DNA of 64,000 bases from Entonaema liquescens (Eukaryota; Ascomycota; Sordariomycetes; Xylariales; Xylariaceae), in contig CADCSX010000008.1 in NCBI GenBank assembly GCA_902805475.1, positions 248,001 through 312,000 of the forward strand, written 5' to 3'. Within the stretch, counting starts at the first letter, position 1. The number at the start of each line of letters is the position of its first letter. The translations under genes were made by a program, and so were the position numbers. Positions 35,093 to 47,455 of this stretch are shown piece by piece. Under the pieces are notes generated by a model. It had not been told where the DNA came from. It searched no databases and saw only the letters and a list, made by a program, of their open reading frames with translations.

Positions 35093-35684
35093 GGAGTAAG
35101 ATAAAACAGAACTACTATCTATATTTCCCCTAAGTATACTGGCATTTTCACAGATGCGAACGTGACGATATAACAGACATTCTTAATTATATAAGTGGTA
35201 CCTAATATATCCGTATGCGAGCTCACGATTCCCATAACGGGGTCGGGCGGGTCGACCCTAGGATTGACCCTTTGAATGTAGCGTGAAATATACGATATAC
35301 AGGTAGCCGGGCTCTTTATACTATTTTGAAAATAAGATATTAAATTTTACTATGATGCCGGCCTCCACTTGGTATAAATTGATATTTATGAACGTCTGTA
35401 CCCCGGCTACGCTGTTCTCTCCGCGTAGACCTATTTAGCCGGAACTGGCAGGTCTATGATGGCAGACGTGCACTACCGAAGGATTTGGACACATTTACAT
35501 ATCCCATTCTACGAATAGGAGTGATAGGTATCTTATGGCCTATTCCGAATATGATTTTGATGATCAGGTTTATGTGAGCCTTCTCGATTTCAGTTTCCCA
35601 ACCGCCCACCGCACTGCCGATTGTTAGCGTTCGTAGGAATCATTACAACAACCCCATAACCGCGTTTATAGACTAATATTTCTC
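35093..35684. other. Intergenic
   Basis: Lies between the STAND-like gene and the SET gene, both plus strand; holds the SET gene's promoter. Nothing else seen. Confidence 0.5.
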
Positions 35685-37227
35685 ATGGCGCCTTCATATT
35701 TCTGGGTCCCGCAGCTCTCTTGGATAAAAGTTTTGGCCTGCATAGCCAGTCTTAATCCAATCCCAACATTCTCAAAGCCATTAGATGCGAAGACTTGCGC
35801 TTTGGACTTCCACGGCTCTATACTAGGCCGTGGACTGGAGTCACTAACATGCCCGCTCCCAATAGATGAAGAATCAGCGATAGATACGGGAACTTGGGAA
35901 CCTTGGAAGCGTCGGCCCTACTGCATAGAGCCTTTGCCGGGTGATGCACCCGGGCCACAATTCTGTGTATACACATTCGAGCCGTTCCGAGGGGATCGAG
36001 GTCTAAGCATCATAACCACTCCCGTACTCGCAGCGAGCATGGTAGACGCTTTGGATGACGTGGTCGTACCTCCGAAGCTTAGGGACCACCCTTCAAGTCC
36101 CCTCGCGGTAGAAGGAAGAAGCAGTCCGGCCTACGTGGTCAAGGACGTGCCTGGGAAAGGGAAAGGTTTAGTTGCACAGCGCCAGATCCGGAAATGGGAA
36201 TTAGTCCTAGTCGACCATCCCGCTATGCTTGCGCATATGGATTTGTTCGAAGTAGTAGGCCCTGAGCTTCGCGAAGATGTTCTAGATCGAGCTCTACGCC
36301 AGCTGCCAGAGGAACAGAGAGATGAAGTGCTGTCATTAGCACGCAGCACTGGCGGTGAAACCATCGAAGATATTCTCAGAACGAATATTTTCGGCGTCGA
36401 GCTTGGAATTGAGATACCGCATCTAGGATTGTTTCCTATTGGTTCTGTAAGCTCTACCTCATGGGGTGGTCTATGGACTTGGACACTAACAGAAATAGCG
36501 GATCAATCATGACTGTACGCCAAAGTACGTGTTTGCACCTTCATATCCCCATGCAACGCATGTAAACTAGAAAGCTAACTACCTAATTAACAGTGTTTTC
36601 TGGCGATACTCGGTAAGGACCTTAGCAGTGGAAGTCATTGCAATGCGCGACATTGAACCGGGAGAAGAAATAACACAGAGTTGTAAGTCTTCTTACCAAT
36701 TACCCCTATCTCCACCTTCTCCTTACCTACTACCATAATGCTCATCGGGCTAATGCTACCTCGCTCTATTAGATGTACCTCTTGGATTATCCTACGAAGA
36801 ACGCAAGGAAGACCTGGATAACTGGGGATTCACTTGTACTTGTTCGCTATGCTCATCTTCTAGGAAAGAAAGGACAGCCTCGGATAAGAATCGGGCAAGA
36901 TTGCAGGATATCTATCATGACCTTAACGACAGTGCTATTGGGAAATCTAATCTAACAAAAAGCACAGTTGAAGAGCTCACCGAGGAGTTAGAGTCCCTAG
37001 TAGCGAAGGAAAAGTTAGAGGCCCAACTTATTGTGCACTACGGTGCTGTCGCTAGAGCATATATGCGCATCGCTGAGTTGGACTTGGCTAGGAGATATGT
37101 GGAGCTGTGCGAAGACCTATGGGTACAATACGCCGGCGAGGAGGACGATTATCTTGCAGGGATGCATCAACTACGCCACGAGCTCAATGAGCGAGAGAAA
37201 AAGGTCACTATTGACGGAAGACATTAA
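35685..37227 (+). CDS. SET-domain protein with N-terminal signal-like segment
   Basis: Four exons, about 35685-36446, 36499-36524, 36594-36682 and 36773-37227, giving about 443 residues; phases agree at every junction. The tiny second exon encodes the catalytic RINHDCTPN motif, continued by VFWRYSVRTL and AMRDIEPGEEITQSY. A post-SET Cys cluster follows (TCTCSLC), then a helical TPR-like tail (HYGAVARAYMRIAELDLARRY). This is the layout of the SMYD/Set5-like group of lysine methyltransferases. The start of the SET domain is KDVPGKGKGLVAQRQIRKWE. Oddly, the N-terminus (SWIKVLACIASLNPIPTFS) reads like a signal peptide or anchor, and the next 120 residues contain several cysteines. If it is real, the protein enters the secretory pathway; a downstream start is an alternative. 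Confidence 0.85.
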
Positions 37228-37899
37228 GGAATATGGTAAGGAATATGGAATAAACTTTTTAACTCAACCCCTTTTCCGCCTATATTAACATTCTACGACT
37301 TTGGGAGTCAACGACTACTCACTTCTCGTAGTCGCATAAAAGTAATTGGTTCAACCGTCTATATTTCCAATGAGACCGTAAGGTACATAAGCTCTAAAGA
37401 TCTAAGACATAACTCGCGTATCCTATCGTACATTCTCTATGGTATCGTCGCTTCATGAAATTGTTCATAGCTATGAGTGATTGGGGTTGTGGTCGCATAA
37501 TGCAGCATATTTAACGCCATACTCCAAATGAACTTGGCTAAAAGCCTTCATATTACTCCTCCTGGAGAAGGTATTGGCTTAGCCAATTCTTCTTGCTCTG
37601 TGCTGGTCATGTCTCATCCCGTGGTTGTTGTTTACCGTGGACTAACGACTACCCAAGGCAGTCTGTTAACTAGACTCTTCTAGTAGCACTCATTCATGCC
37701 TAGAACGCTAGGGATCTAGTTTCGCTCGCTTGGCACGGCCACGCCCTATGTGCTAGGACATGACACGTAAACCAATGCGCATTAGGCCCGTCGGAGAAAA
37801 CCTAAAGTAAATGGGTCGACCACGAAGTGTCGTGTCGGATGGCGCCGTAGATGGCTGCTCAAGACCGACTCCATCATATGGGCTAACTCCACCCTCAAC
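37228..37899. other. Convergent intergenic region
   Basis: Lies between the 3' ends of the SET gene and the flavohaemoglobin gene. No feature seen. Confidence 0.5.
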
Positions 37900-39213
37900 T
37901 CAATCTTCTAATCTCATCTCAAAGCTTCCCACTGAGAAAATCTCGAATTGCACTCTCTCCGGTCTTACACCGTGTCGTTGTAGGTGCTCAGATGCCTGCA
38001 TCATGAATTTTTCGGGACCGCAAATGTAGTACTCTGACGAGCCGTTGCTCAGGTATAAATCCTCGGAGGTGAGGGAGAGGAAGTCGTTGTCGAAAGTTGA
38101 AGTGTAGGACAGTACATCACTATCTGATAGCCTCGACTTAAAGAATTTAGTTCTCATATTCGGGTGCCTCTTAGCCATGTTATCGACATGTGCTTGGAAG
38201 GGAGCGTCGTGTCGTGACGCCTGAATCCACGACACTGGCCTGTTGATTCGCTTCTCCACAACCGTGTTCAGCATTGAGAGGAGTGGGGCGACGCACACGC
38301 CCGCGGAGATGAGGACGAGGGGCATCGAGGTATCCATATTCGTGTTTAAGAAGAAAGAACCCGACGGGTGCGTTAACTCAATAACATCGCCTTCATGGAA
38401 CTCGTCGATGAGCGAATTTGAGACGACACCAGGCCTGCATGGCTGCACACTGCCGATGCTGCTATCCGATGCGCTGCTGGCCGCCGAAGATATTGTCATG
38501 ATATCATCTGACTTGGCGTAGTCCCAGTTCGACCCCTGATCTCTCTTAACTGTGATCCGGTACTGATCGTGGCTGGGTGCATCACTTAGCGAGTACTGTC
38601 TGAGCTGAGCATATTTCATGCCGGGTACTGTGATTCTCAAGGTGATGTACTGGCCCGGCATGAAGAGCGGTAAGGGCTTTCCGTCAACCGGCTTCAGAAT
38701 GAAAGAGACGATATTTCCCTCCACCGTCTCATTCTTCTTGTTATAGATCATAAACTTCCGCCAACCCTTCCAGTCCTCGAACTCGCGGTAGATGTGAGCT
38801 TCTCGGCCAGTCAACATCTTTGCCATGACCCAGTAAGCTTTGGTCCATGCCATCTTCACCTCAGGGGTCATAGCGGGGCCGAGGACGGCGGAAAACGCAC
38901 GCAATAGATATTTACCGACGATCTCATATTGTTCGGGCTGGATGTTCAACGAGGCGTGTTTTTGAGCTACACGTTCTAACTTAGGCGTCAGTTCGCTAAT
39001 GTTGACAATGTTGGAGGCGAAGGCCAGAATAAGCGTCGTCAAGGCACGCGGTTGTTTCCCCGTGTGCATGTTCACCGTGTTGAAGTAATTGTGAAGTTCG
39101 GGATGATCGCGTAACATCGTCTTATAGAAGACAGTTGAAATATGTTCACCATGTTGGCGTAGGGATGGAAGTGTATCCTTGACCAACTTTGATTCCTTGT
39201 AATTGAGAGCCAT
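37900..39213 (-). CDS. YHB1: Flavohaemoglobin (nitric oxide dioxygenase)
   Basis: Single exon, 437 residues, a full-length flavohaemoglobin. The globin domain spans about 1-140: SKLVKDTLPSLRQHGEHIS, the distal-side FYKTMLRDHPELHNYF, and the proximal His in VAQKHASLNI. The FAD-binding beta-barrel has the family motif LRQYSLSD. The NAD-binding domain carries LVLISAGVCVAPLLSML where most relatives have a GVG(L/I)TP motif, then YYICGPEKFMMQA and the terminal EIFSVG. The enzyme converts NO and O2 to nitrate using NAD(P)H and protects against nitrosative stress; some fungal paralogues are mitochondrial, but no targeting peptide is evident here. The domain also contains a Ser-rich insertion (SSAASSASDSSIGSVQP) near residue 245. 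Confidence 0.97.
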   Translation of the reverse strand: MALNYKESKLVKDTLPSLRQHGEHISTVFYKTMLRDHPELHNYFNTVNMHTGKQPRALTTLILAFASNIVNISELTPKLERVAQKHASLNIQPEQYEIVGKYLLRAFSAVLGPAMTPEVKMAWTKAYWVMAKMLTGREAHIYREFEDWKGWRKFMIYNKKNETVEGNIVSFILKPVDGKPLPLFMPGQYITLRITVPGMKYAQLRQYSLSDAPSHDQYRITVKRDQGSNWDYAKSDDIMTISSAASSASDSSIGSVQPCRPGVVSNSLIDEFHEGDVIELTHPSGSFFLNTNMDTSMPLVLISAGVCVAPLLSMLNTVVEKRINRPVSWIQASRHDAPFQAHVDNMAKRHPNMRTKFFKSRLSDSDVLSYTSTFDNDFLSLTSEDLYLSNGSSEYYICGPEKFMMQASEHLQRHGVRPERVQFEIFSVGSFEMRLED

Positions 39214-42200
39214 GGCAGCAGATTATTGTCCTAAAAATTTCCTCGAAGATTAACGAGATCTCCCGTGAGAGAAGAAACGGGTATAGATCTATAAGTATGA
39301 TAAAGTAGCACAGTGGTAATCGACAGAGAAGATAATCGTCAGTGCGATTTGCATTGGTCACTGATCCAATTATTCGAGGCACAGGTTTCAACCTCAGATT
39401 CTTAAACTATGCAAGTTTCGTAACTTGTAGATGGCGAATACGTGCCCTCAAGTCTTTAATACCTTGTTAATACCTCTTTGCTTACCGCCTCGGGCTCATA
39501 AGGCGCTATATCTCGTTCCGCTTTTGCGGAGTCATGCGTACAGCTCTCTGGCTGAATGTAGAAAAATTTCTAGCGCATGGGATAGCGTGACGAGGTATGT
39601 GTGTACGGTCATTACCGGTTCTATGCGACATTGAGAATATAATAGCAAACATTTCCCGAGGGTCGAAATCACGCGAGTGGCACATTCTTTTGAGGTAAAA
39701 TGGCATGATATGACGGCATGTTCATGCGTGGTTGGGTAGATATCTCAGGCCAGATCTTTACATCGAACGATTCTTGAACTCTTCTAGAATAAAGCGAAAA
39801 TTCCGGCTTAGCGAGCACGCGCATTAATACCAGGGGTCCCCAGTTCAAGCCATGTGCCAGATGCTCAGATCTAAAATGCCTAGGTACAATATAACTCATC
39901 AACCATCTCGTTTACCTTGCTCACACGTCGATTCCTTGCGTCCACTGTCGATATTTTCCTATTCAGCTCTAGCTATAGAATAGTTAAACCTCTTCTATCC
40001 ATATTGGAGAAAATGGGCCGAAGCTAATAGAAAAATAAGCTTATAGATGGACCCGGCGTGCCGGTGCGGGCTGGCAAACTCTTGGGGGTTAATCATCGTG
40101 CTGTGATTCGTCACCGAACTTCTTGACCTGTCCTGTTCGTGATGTTCTAGCCACTAAACTAACGCATCGTTCCCGCAGCCCGTTTGCTTTCGGCATTCTA
40201 CCTCGGCCCTGAAAATATAGGGACCCAGTCCTCTGGACCCTAAAATCCCTTAAGGTTCCATTAGTCTAGGAATTCCATGATTTTTCGTGATCTGCAAGCA
40301 CTGGGATTTTCCAGAATCGCATCTATCCGACCTAAGATTGCCTTGCTTCGGTTCCGATCTGATTTCTCATTATTAATGATATATACCTACCTAATGTAGG
40401 TAAGTATATACACAATTTTCAGCCCAATTTTCAGCCCAATTTCCCTAGCAGTTTAGCTATGCTGGTTAGGTACGCGAGGCCAGGGCTACTAAATTTTTAC
40501 TCTCATGAACTATTGTGAGAGGTCATGTCTAGTAGCAGCGCTTAAAGTTCCATCTAGCGGTCTCTTTCAGACTTATACGTCTAACCGAGCTCCGAGCTAA
40601 TTTTGGGATCGAACGGATAGCATCCGCGCCAGTTATCGAACTGCCCCAGGAGGATCAATCACATTTCACGATCTCGGTGTACGCAGTCCATTTCGGGTAA
40701 TATATTCGCCCAGAAGGTCGGGCCAGCATGGCAGTGACACGTCTTTTTCCACTCAGTCATTCGTATCCGTTCGTATTTACAGATAATTATTTAACACACA
40801 CTATGTCCGAGCCGTAGAAACAAACCCCATGCCATACCTAGTTAATCTAACTTATTAGCAACTTACCCGCTGACGAAATGCAATCACCCAGGCAGCAAAC
40901 AATCCCATCAAAGACATTGGGGTCATACAAGCAAACATTGCCTTAGTCGCCGCGCCCCTCAATATATTTTCGGAGTAATCGAAGAATGTGAGTGCTTTGC
41001 TAGATGATCTCGAAAGCCAAACACCCTGGTCGAAGCCTACTATGTAAGTCCGTGCTCAACCTCCCCCTTTCCTTATCTTGGGGTACTTATTTGCCCCTGC
41101 CTATGCAGCTACTGGGTTCATGTTGCCTGCGATGCTCTCCACTTATCATTACCGATACCTCGCGATCTCATCCACGCAAACCGACAGCCTGTGAATGTCG
41201 TACTTCCGGGCGAGATTCTTGGCGTTTTCGACAGCTTTGTCAGTGGCGTTCTTGTGTACCACGTAGAGGGACCATTCCAGTCCATCACGTTACTCGCAAA
41301 TGACAACTAAATAACCAGTATATTGACCACATGCCTAATATATTCGTCTCGAAGCTACCTATCTAAATGCTATGTAATACGGGTAGGAGCTATCAAGTAC
41401 GTTTATAGATAGTGCCATACCAGATCTATGTTCAAGTTAAAGTGGTCCAAGAATTCAGTAAGAGTGTGATACTTGGCTGGATAATAGAGCTTAGAATGGA
41501 CGAATGAACTAAGGCGCGATAGAAGAGGCTAGGATGAATCTATAGAAATGTCTAAAACTGATTCTCTTATCTACCTACCTAAACAATCTTAATCTTTCAG
41601 AAAATTTAGCTACTGGTAACATGTTTTTGTCGATGTAAGTGTCTGTCACGTGGTGGAACAAGGAGCGTAGAAACAACTTCGTGCTCCCGCGAAGAATTTC
41701 AACCTAGGGACCTACCTACCTAGGTAGCTATAGAAACCTATTATATATACCCATAAGTTCTCTGTTCTAGATATTTCATATACAATCTTGAGTCGAAGTG
41801 TCATAAACATATCCACTTACGAGGTCGGGTTAGGTAATTTGCTAAGGGGGCACTATCGTGGGATATTATAAAGAGACGCAGGGAATTAGAAGTTAAGACA
41901 CAAGGCATATAAACTTGTGGTAACTAAAGGAGATATTTCAAAAACGAAGTTAGCCAAGGTTGGCAACTTCTCTTTAGGCTGCCTACCTCCCTAATCACAT
42001 TAAGATCTCCTTGCTATATCATCGAGTTAAGTACACAAGGCTTACCTTATTTTAAGAGGTGCAACACCAGTCAGCATATAATCCGATATGACACTTGGTA
42101 TGAACGTTGAAGGCTTGAGAGTATGCCTTCAAGTACGGGCTTCACACCCCAATGTACTAGTTATTCGAAGCGCGATTTAACAACTGAAGTCGATACAATT

Positions 42201-42814
42201 AAGTGCATTGCGTTTGCCGTTGGATGATAATAGAAATGTTAATGAAGAATTCTGAGAGTTGAACTATTAGCAATAAACAGACTATGAGGAGACATGTCGA
42301 GAGAGAAATGTGTTCTCCATTGTCTTACTTGTATGAGGGATAAGAAGAACATTATATAATAACAACAGTCTCGCAGAACGTTAAGCCGCTATTAAGGCTA
42401 AAATAGAGGATTGCAAAGGTAAGACGTCTATATATTTTATGATAAAGCACATCATTCAAACTTGGGGGCTTATCCAATCAAAAAGATAATATAGTGATCA
42501 TTAATTAGTAGGTTCTTAAATGTCTATCACCAAGCGAGTCTTATTGCTTAGAGTCTAAGTGCCCCGATAGATACCATGCCTTCTCTCGGGCATGCTGCAC
42601 AGGTTGAATGATGTATGAAAGCAAAGCGTAATATCTAAAATACAGATAAACAACTTATATTAATACTACATAGAACAATGTACACGAGGGAGATTTATCC
42701 AATGGCATCTTTGAGTGTGCACTGTGACGATGTGACTCATGGGTGAAGTCGGCAAAGAGTTTATAGGTTGGAATATTGATACGACTGCCAACGAATGAGA
42801 TAGAATACTCACAA
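39214..42814. other. 3.6 kb gene-poor region
   Basis: No complete gene. Holds the flavohaemoglobin promoter (39214 upward), TACCTACCTA tracts near 40385, 41573 and 41711, and the possible relic listed separately at 40872-41302. Confidence 0.6.
40872..41302 (-). pseudogene. Possible gene relic, two coding-like segments
   Basis: Two minus-strand stretches look coding but do not join cleanly. The right one (about 41302-41168) reads LEWSLYVVHKNATDKAVENA and ends in a stop after IARYR. The left one (about 41045-40872) reads FDQGVWLSRSSSKALTFFDY then a hydrophobic helix (ACMTPMSLMGLFAAWVIAF), and ends at CGG followed by GTAAGT, a good donor site. I could not find a start, a following exon or a family. 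It may be a decayed gene or part of a small gene that I mis-spliced. Confidence 0.25.
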
Positions 42815-42886
42815 AGCTTCATGGCGCAGTGGAAGCGCGCCGGGCTCATAACCCGGAGGACCTCCGATCGAAACGGAGTGAAGCTA
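42815..42886 (+). tRNA. tRNA-iMet(CAU): Initiator tRNA-Met (CAU)
   Basis: 72 nt, no intron. Acceptor stem AGCTTCA pairs perfectly with TGAAGCT, leaving discriminator A. D stem GCGC/GCGC, anticodon stem CCGGG/CCCGG with loop CTCATAA (anticodon CAT), T stem CTCCG/CGGAG with loop ATCGAAA. The A1:U72 pair, the G/C-rich end of the anticodon stem and AUCGAAA in place of TpsiC are hallmarks of eukaryotic initiator tRNA-Met. A run of seven T at about 42892 is the expected Pol III terminator. Confidence 0.97.
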
Positions 42887-43828
42887 GCTTAGCTTTTTTT
42901 GTCTATTTTATTGTCGAAAATTTTTTTTTTTTTCGTCTTGCGTTCTTTTATCTAGGGCAGACGTACCTTAGTTATCCCCACCACGGTGGAGCTCGTGATG
43001 TTTTTTATTTTATTTTTATTCCCTCTTGCACATGTAACAATCATTATTTTAGATACATATTTTACGTATTATTTATTATTCTTGAAAGTAATATTCTCTC
43101 GTTGCATGTGTATCTATGTTCCTTATTAAATACCTGTCAATGGTGTATTCGGGTGCTGGATCGGGTTGATATCAGGACGCTTAACAGAAGATCCCTCATA
43201 TTTAAAATTGACCTGCTTCGCATTGCCTTATTAGGCAACCTGTAGTACTTTATTTAAACTTGGCATTGGAATCTGGTTAAATGTTTCAATTGGTTACCCT
43301 CTATTAGAATAGGAAAACCTAAAGCCGACATCTTAGACTTTCTGCTATTAGGCCAACCTTGAATGCCGCTGTGGGTGCAGCTCGGCGTATGACCTTCATA
43401 TGACAATCGTCCTAAGGATGCTACGAGATGGGAATTCTACATGATGTCAAACCAATCTTAGATCGAGGGACCCCCTCTAATGGCTACCTCATGACCGTTA
43501 AGTTGTGATGGTGGTAGCGAATCGGATAGTCCAGACACCCATTCGTTGCTTGGATAATCTAAGAACGTCATAATATTACCTACAGGTATCTTAATAAATA
43601 TGTCGCTTCAACCGAGTTTATTCTCAAATTTTAAATATATTTAACTCCATATCTCAGGACTATGCTGTATTTTTCATACATCGTAACATAATACAATGCA
43701 AACTGTTCATCATTGGCTATCATTACATTATGCATTCCAGCCGAGCTCCATGGCCCGGGCATAGGTAACAATAAGGTATTATTAATTCCACCGCTTCGAC
43801 CCTCCTCCGCGTATAAACCTAATTTTCC
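42887..43828. other. Intergenic with Pol III terminator
   Basis: Begins with the T-run terminator of the tRNA gene and continues to the 3' end of the C2H2 gene. A T run lies near 42920-42931. No gene seen. Confidence 0.5.
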
Positions 43829-45389
43829 TCACCGCCGGGGATCCGATTGGAACTGTCCGAGATCATTCCACGTCATGGGGAAGTCGCTAGAAGATAAGTG
43901 ATGTTGCGGCTCCTCTTCTTCAATTAGTGTACTGGTAAAACTTTGCCAGTCGTCTGACGATAGGTTAAGCGGCGGTAGCATTCCATCCCCAGTGCTATAG
44001 AGCGGAAAGTCGATATTCATAGGTGATGTCGGTGTCGGTGCTAGCGGCTCTGGCGGGAGTGCCTTGTCGGTGGTGATCGGCGGTGCGTATCGCTGCTGTT
44101 GGGTTGGTTGCATCGAGAAGTTCTGGTATGCGTTCATCATAGGATGTTGGTTGTTAGGCGCCATTGGTATTGTCAAGTTCAGATTTGGAACTTGAGCAGG
44201 AGCAGTGCGGCTGGAATCGACGGATGGTGTCCGTCTGCCGTGCCGGCTTACGCCGGGTAATGCGGACGTAGATGCTGAGCGTCGTGGGGCTGATGGTGCC
44301 CTTGGTAGGACGGATATGTGCTTGGGCATAATAGAGGAAGAGGTCGAACCGGAAGGTGACTGAGGGGGACCTTGAACGTCGGAAGTTGACCTTGGTCGGA
44401 ATACGATGTGGACGCAAGTGTACGCCATTTCGACAATGCTCTCCGCAGACTCCTTGGTTCCATCGAAAAACTCCAACAAGTCTTGCAGCTGTCCAGGGTT
44501 CTCATTCTCAACGAAGCCTTGAGCTCGACCGGTTGACTCTGGACTCCAACTGAACAGAGGTTGGTGGCCGTTGAACTTACTCTGCTTCCTCGCGATCAAC
44601 GCCTTCCATGCCTCATGGATAAGGTGCTGATGTAAGAGTCCGTAAATTACGTTAGAGTGCAGCCAGTCAGCTTTCGTACTGCCAGCCTCGAAGTGTGAGG
44701 CGACGTGGTCAATGTGCTTCTCGAACGTGCCGTACATTGCAGCGCAGAAGCCGCATCCCCATGCCCTCCTCTTCCGCAAATGCTTGACTACGGTGTCAGC
44801 ATGTGGGCAAGTTTTACAGCCGTGTGCTGACTTGTGATGTTGGTTAAATGTGTTGGGTCCCCAGAAACTTTGGTTGCAGTTCGGGCAGGGGTATTTTCGC
44901 GATCGCTCGTGGAATTCTTCTTCGTGTCGTTTCCAGTCGAACTTTCGTTTAAACGTCTTATCGCAGGACGTGCACCAAAACTTCGCGTCCGTGGTTGTTA
45001 ACGCGGATGCCGACGATATAGAGCTTCGTACAGAGGCGGCAGAGAAAACACTGTCGCGACTCGAGGAGCTGGATCTGGATGACGAGACGGACAATCGTTG
45101 TCTAGGGGGTTGCTGGCTGAAAGAATTGATGTCTCTATAACTGAAATTTGGCATTGCTAAGATGAGGAATACCAGTTAATTATTGGGCAATTGACAATGG
45201 CCCGAGGAGGTATCTCATACCTTCAGCTACCATAGGGGCTTGCTGTTGTTGCTGCTGTTGTTGTTGTGGCTGTTGTGGTTGTGGTTCTTCCCCTAGTAAG
45301 GCGAGTAGGGCATCGCGGCTGAGACCGGATTGCTTCAAAGCTTCGAGATGCTCTCGCGCCTGCGCTAGTACCCTCGATGGATGATCCAT
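43829..45389 (-). CDS. C2H2 zinc-finger transcription factor with polyQ first exon
   Basis: Two exons, 45389-45221 and 45156-43829, separated by a 64-bp intron (GTATGA...CTTAG), giving 498 residues. Exon 1 encodes an amphipathic helix (RVLAQAREHLEALKQSGLS) followed by a Gln-rich run with nine consecutive Q. Exon 2 could start alone at MPNFSYRD, but the splice is in phase and exon 1 looks coding. After a Ser-rich stretch come zinc fingers: FWCTSCDKTFKRKFDWKRH, YPCPNCNQSFWGPNTFNQH, then degenerate Cys/His pairs (CKTCPHAD, WGCGFCAAM). The C-terminus is Pro/Ser/Gln-rich and acidic, as in activation domains. Target genes are unknown. It lies on the same strand as the isocyanide synthase, about 2 kb downstream of that gene's stop codon, so it is a candidate cluster regulator. 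Confidence 0.9.
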
Positions 45390-47455
45390 TGTCCTTTTCT
45401 AGTATGGATTGGCGTGGTCGATATTGATGTCTATTGTCGATGTCAATTTCGACGTTAAAGCTTATCCCAATGTCAAAGTGAATGCCAATGTTAATGTTTT
45501 AAAATTAGGGGCTACGATAGGATGTGGTATTCCGAGAGAATTATTAACAAGTAAAAAAAAAAAAAAAAAAACTAAAACGAAAAGAGAGAGATGGTTTCGA
45601 AGAATAACAAATCTGGAAATTTACGTTGGGTAGACTTGTATTGTAACACCCACGCGCATTTGGCTACGTTTCTGTGATATATTACCCCCGAAATAAGCAC
45701 CCCCGTATTCTCCGTCATACTCGATGGCCCGCGGTCTCGGGCATCCTGATCCCATGCTGGTCGCTCATTGGTGAAGAGCCCTACAACTGACGTTCATCAG
45801 TCGAATGAGCCTTGTTACTCCCTATGCTCCCTAGGCATTCTAGCAAGAGAATATGCGGTAATGGAGAAAAAGGACTGGAGACCATTCGATGGTCGGCTCA
45901 ACCTGAAACGAGTCGATCCCAGCTTACCTCCTCATTGTTTCGAAACACGCGCGATGGCGGGATGAAGCCGCCAATGAGAGGTTGAATCGATAGCGAAGGG
46001 CGAACGAGGACAAGCGAGGGGCGAGGATTGGGTCAAGCCGGATCAACCGTGGATCCATTGACGATCCATGATCGGCTTAGGGCTTTTGTTCTTGGCGGAA
46101 AACCATGCAGAAAATCTGTTTCAAGATTCCCGGGTCTTAATCATCGATGATTGGCTCGCGGCTTGGTAGATCCCTTGTTATGGCTTAGATTTATCACGAT
46201 ACGTCCCTTTTGAGAAATCTCCGGTAGAAGTAATATGATCTTTACTTTCTAGAACTAACTTAAAACTTACGCTTCCAAAGAATCTGAGTTATAAGAATCC
46301 CGTCCTGTATTTCATCAAGAGGTAGTTAAGAATAAACGAAGTTACAGGAGGTTTGCAATGTTATTCGCCTTAAAACCCACGTATGAGATTGACAACAGTT
46401 TGGATTAAAGACAAGTAAAGTAAGCTACCTATTTTACGTAGATGCAAGTCGGAATTCTAGGATTCAAATAGAAATCCTCCCGCAGCACAGACCAGGTTCT
46501 AAACATCCAACCTTGTCGCCACGTTCAGAATCTACGTTGGATACTATGCGTACGTTCATTTCACGTGATTACCATATCCTACGGTTTATGAGAAGTAGGG
46601 CTCATAAGATAATGAGAATTTGTTCGTCAATGGCATTTGGAACGATGCGAAGTATTCTTCTCTCGGTTTTCTTAGTAGTTGTAGATTTTGTATGCGAGAG
46701 CCAATAAGAAGCTCCTGGCATGACTAGCAAGTTCTTTAGCAGGCTACCCACAATAGAAAGCCGCATACGAATCTGGAATCCTTGCTTGTGATACCTTGTA
46801 GATCATTGCTATATGTTTTCTCGGTATCGAAGATAGATACTTCAACAAGATAAGGTGAATAATCGGTGACGAGATGGGCTATTAGTGCTATCTCTATAAA
46901 CTCAACGACGCACGGTACTGTCTGTGCCAAGGACCTTTTTAGGAAACTGTCCAATCAAGATGTTATAGTAGCTGGAAGCTCAAAGGGACTAGGCAAACAG
47001 CAGATGTATTATATCTATGCTACGAAGCACGATTGTCGACTGATTAGGGGAAATTGTGGTAGTCTGTCTGCCTAGGTACCTAATTACTGAACGACTGGAA
47101 TTAGAAGAATTAGAGAAATTACACTGAATTTCTATTACTAAAGTCGATCCGTCCTATGGTGGTTAGGCTACAAGTCTGGACCTCGCTTTATTGTAAACAC
47201 GATAGAGGGACTTCTGATTTGATACTTAACTTTAGAACTGGCTAACTATGTGAAAACGTGCTTATGGGTATTTATCATATGACGAGAAACCTGACCCTAC
47301 TAAAGGGGGAAGCGACTAAAGGATACCATATTTTGAGACGTTCCATACTAGAAAACATCCTATTTATACCTAGGTACCTATCTTCCCGACTTAATTAAAA
47401 ATACCCTCCATAGAGATAGACACCTAGACCTAGATGACCAAGTCTCAAAAAGAGC
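45390..47455. other. Intergenic, C2H2 gene promoter and empty DNA
   Basis: 2 kb without a credible gene. Contains a run of about 18 A near 45553-45571 in the presumed 5' leader/promoter of the C2H2 gene. The short frames at 46500-47075 lack coding character. Confidence 0.55.

Noticed and set aside
42829..43245. 138-codon open frame starting inside the tRNA gene
   Set aside because: It begins within a perfect tRNA cloverleaf and continues through AT-rich terminator and spacer.
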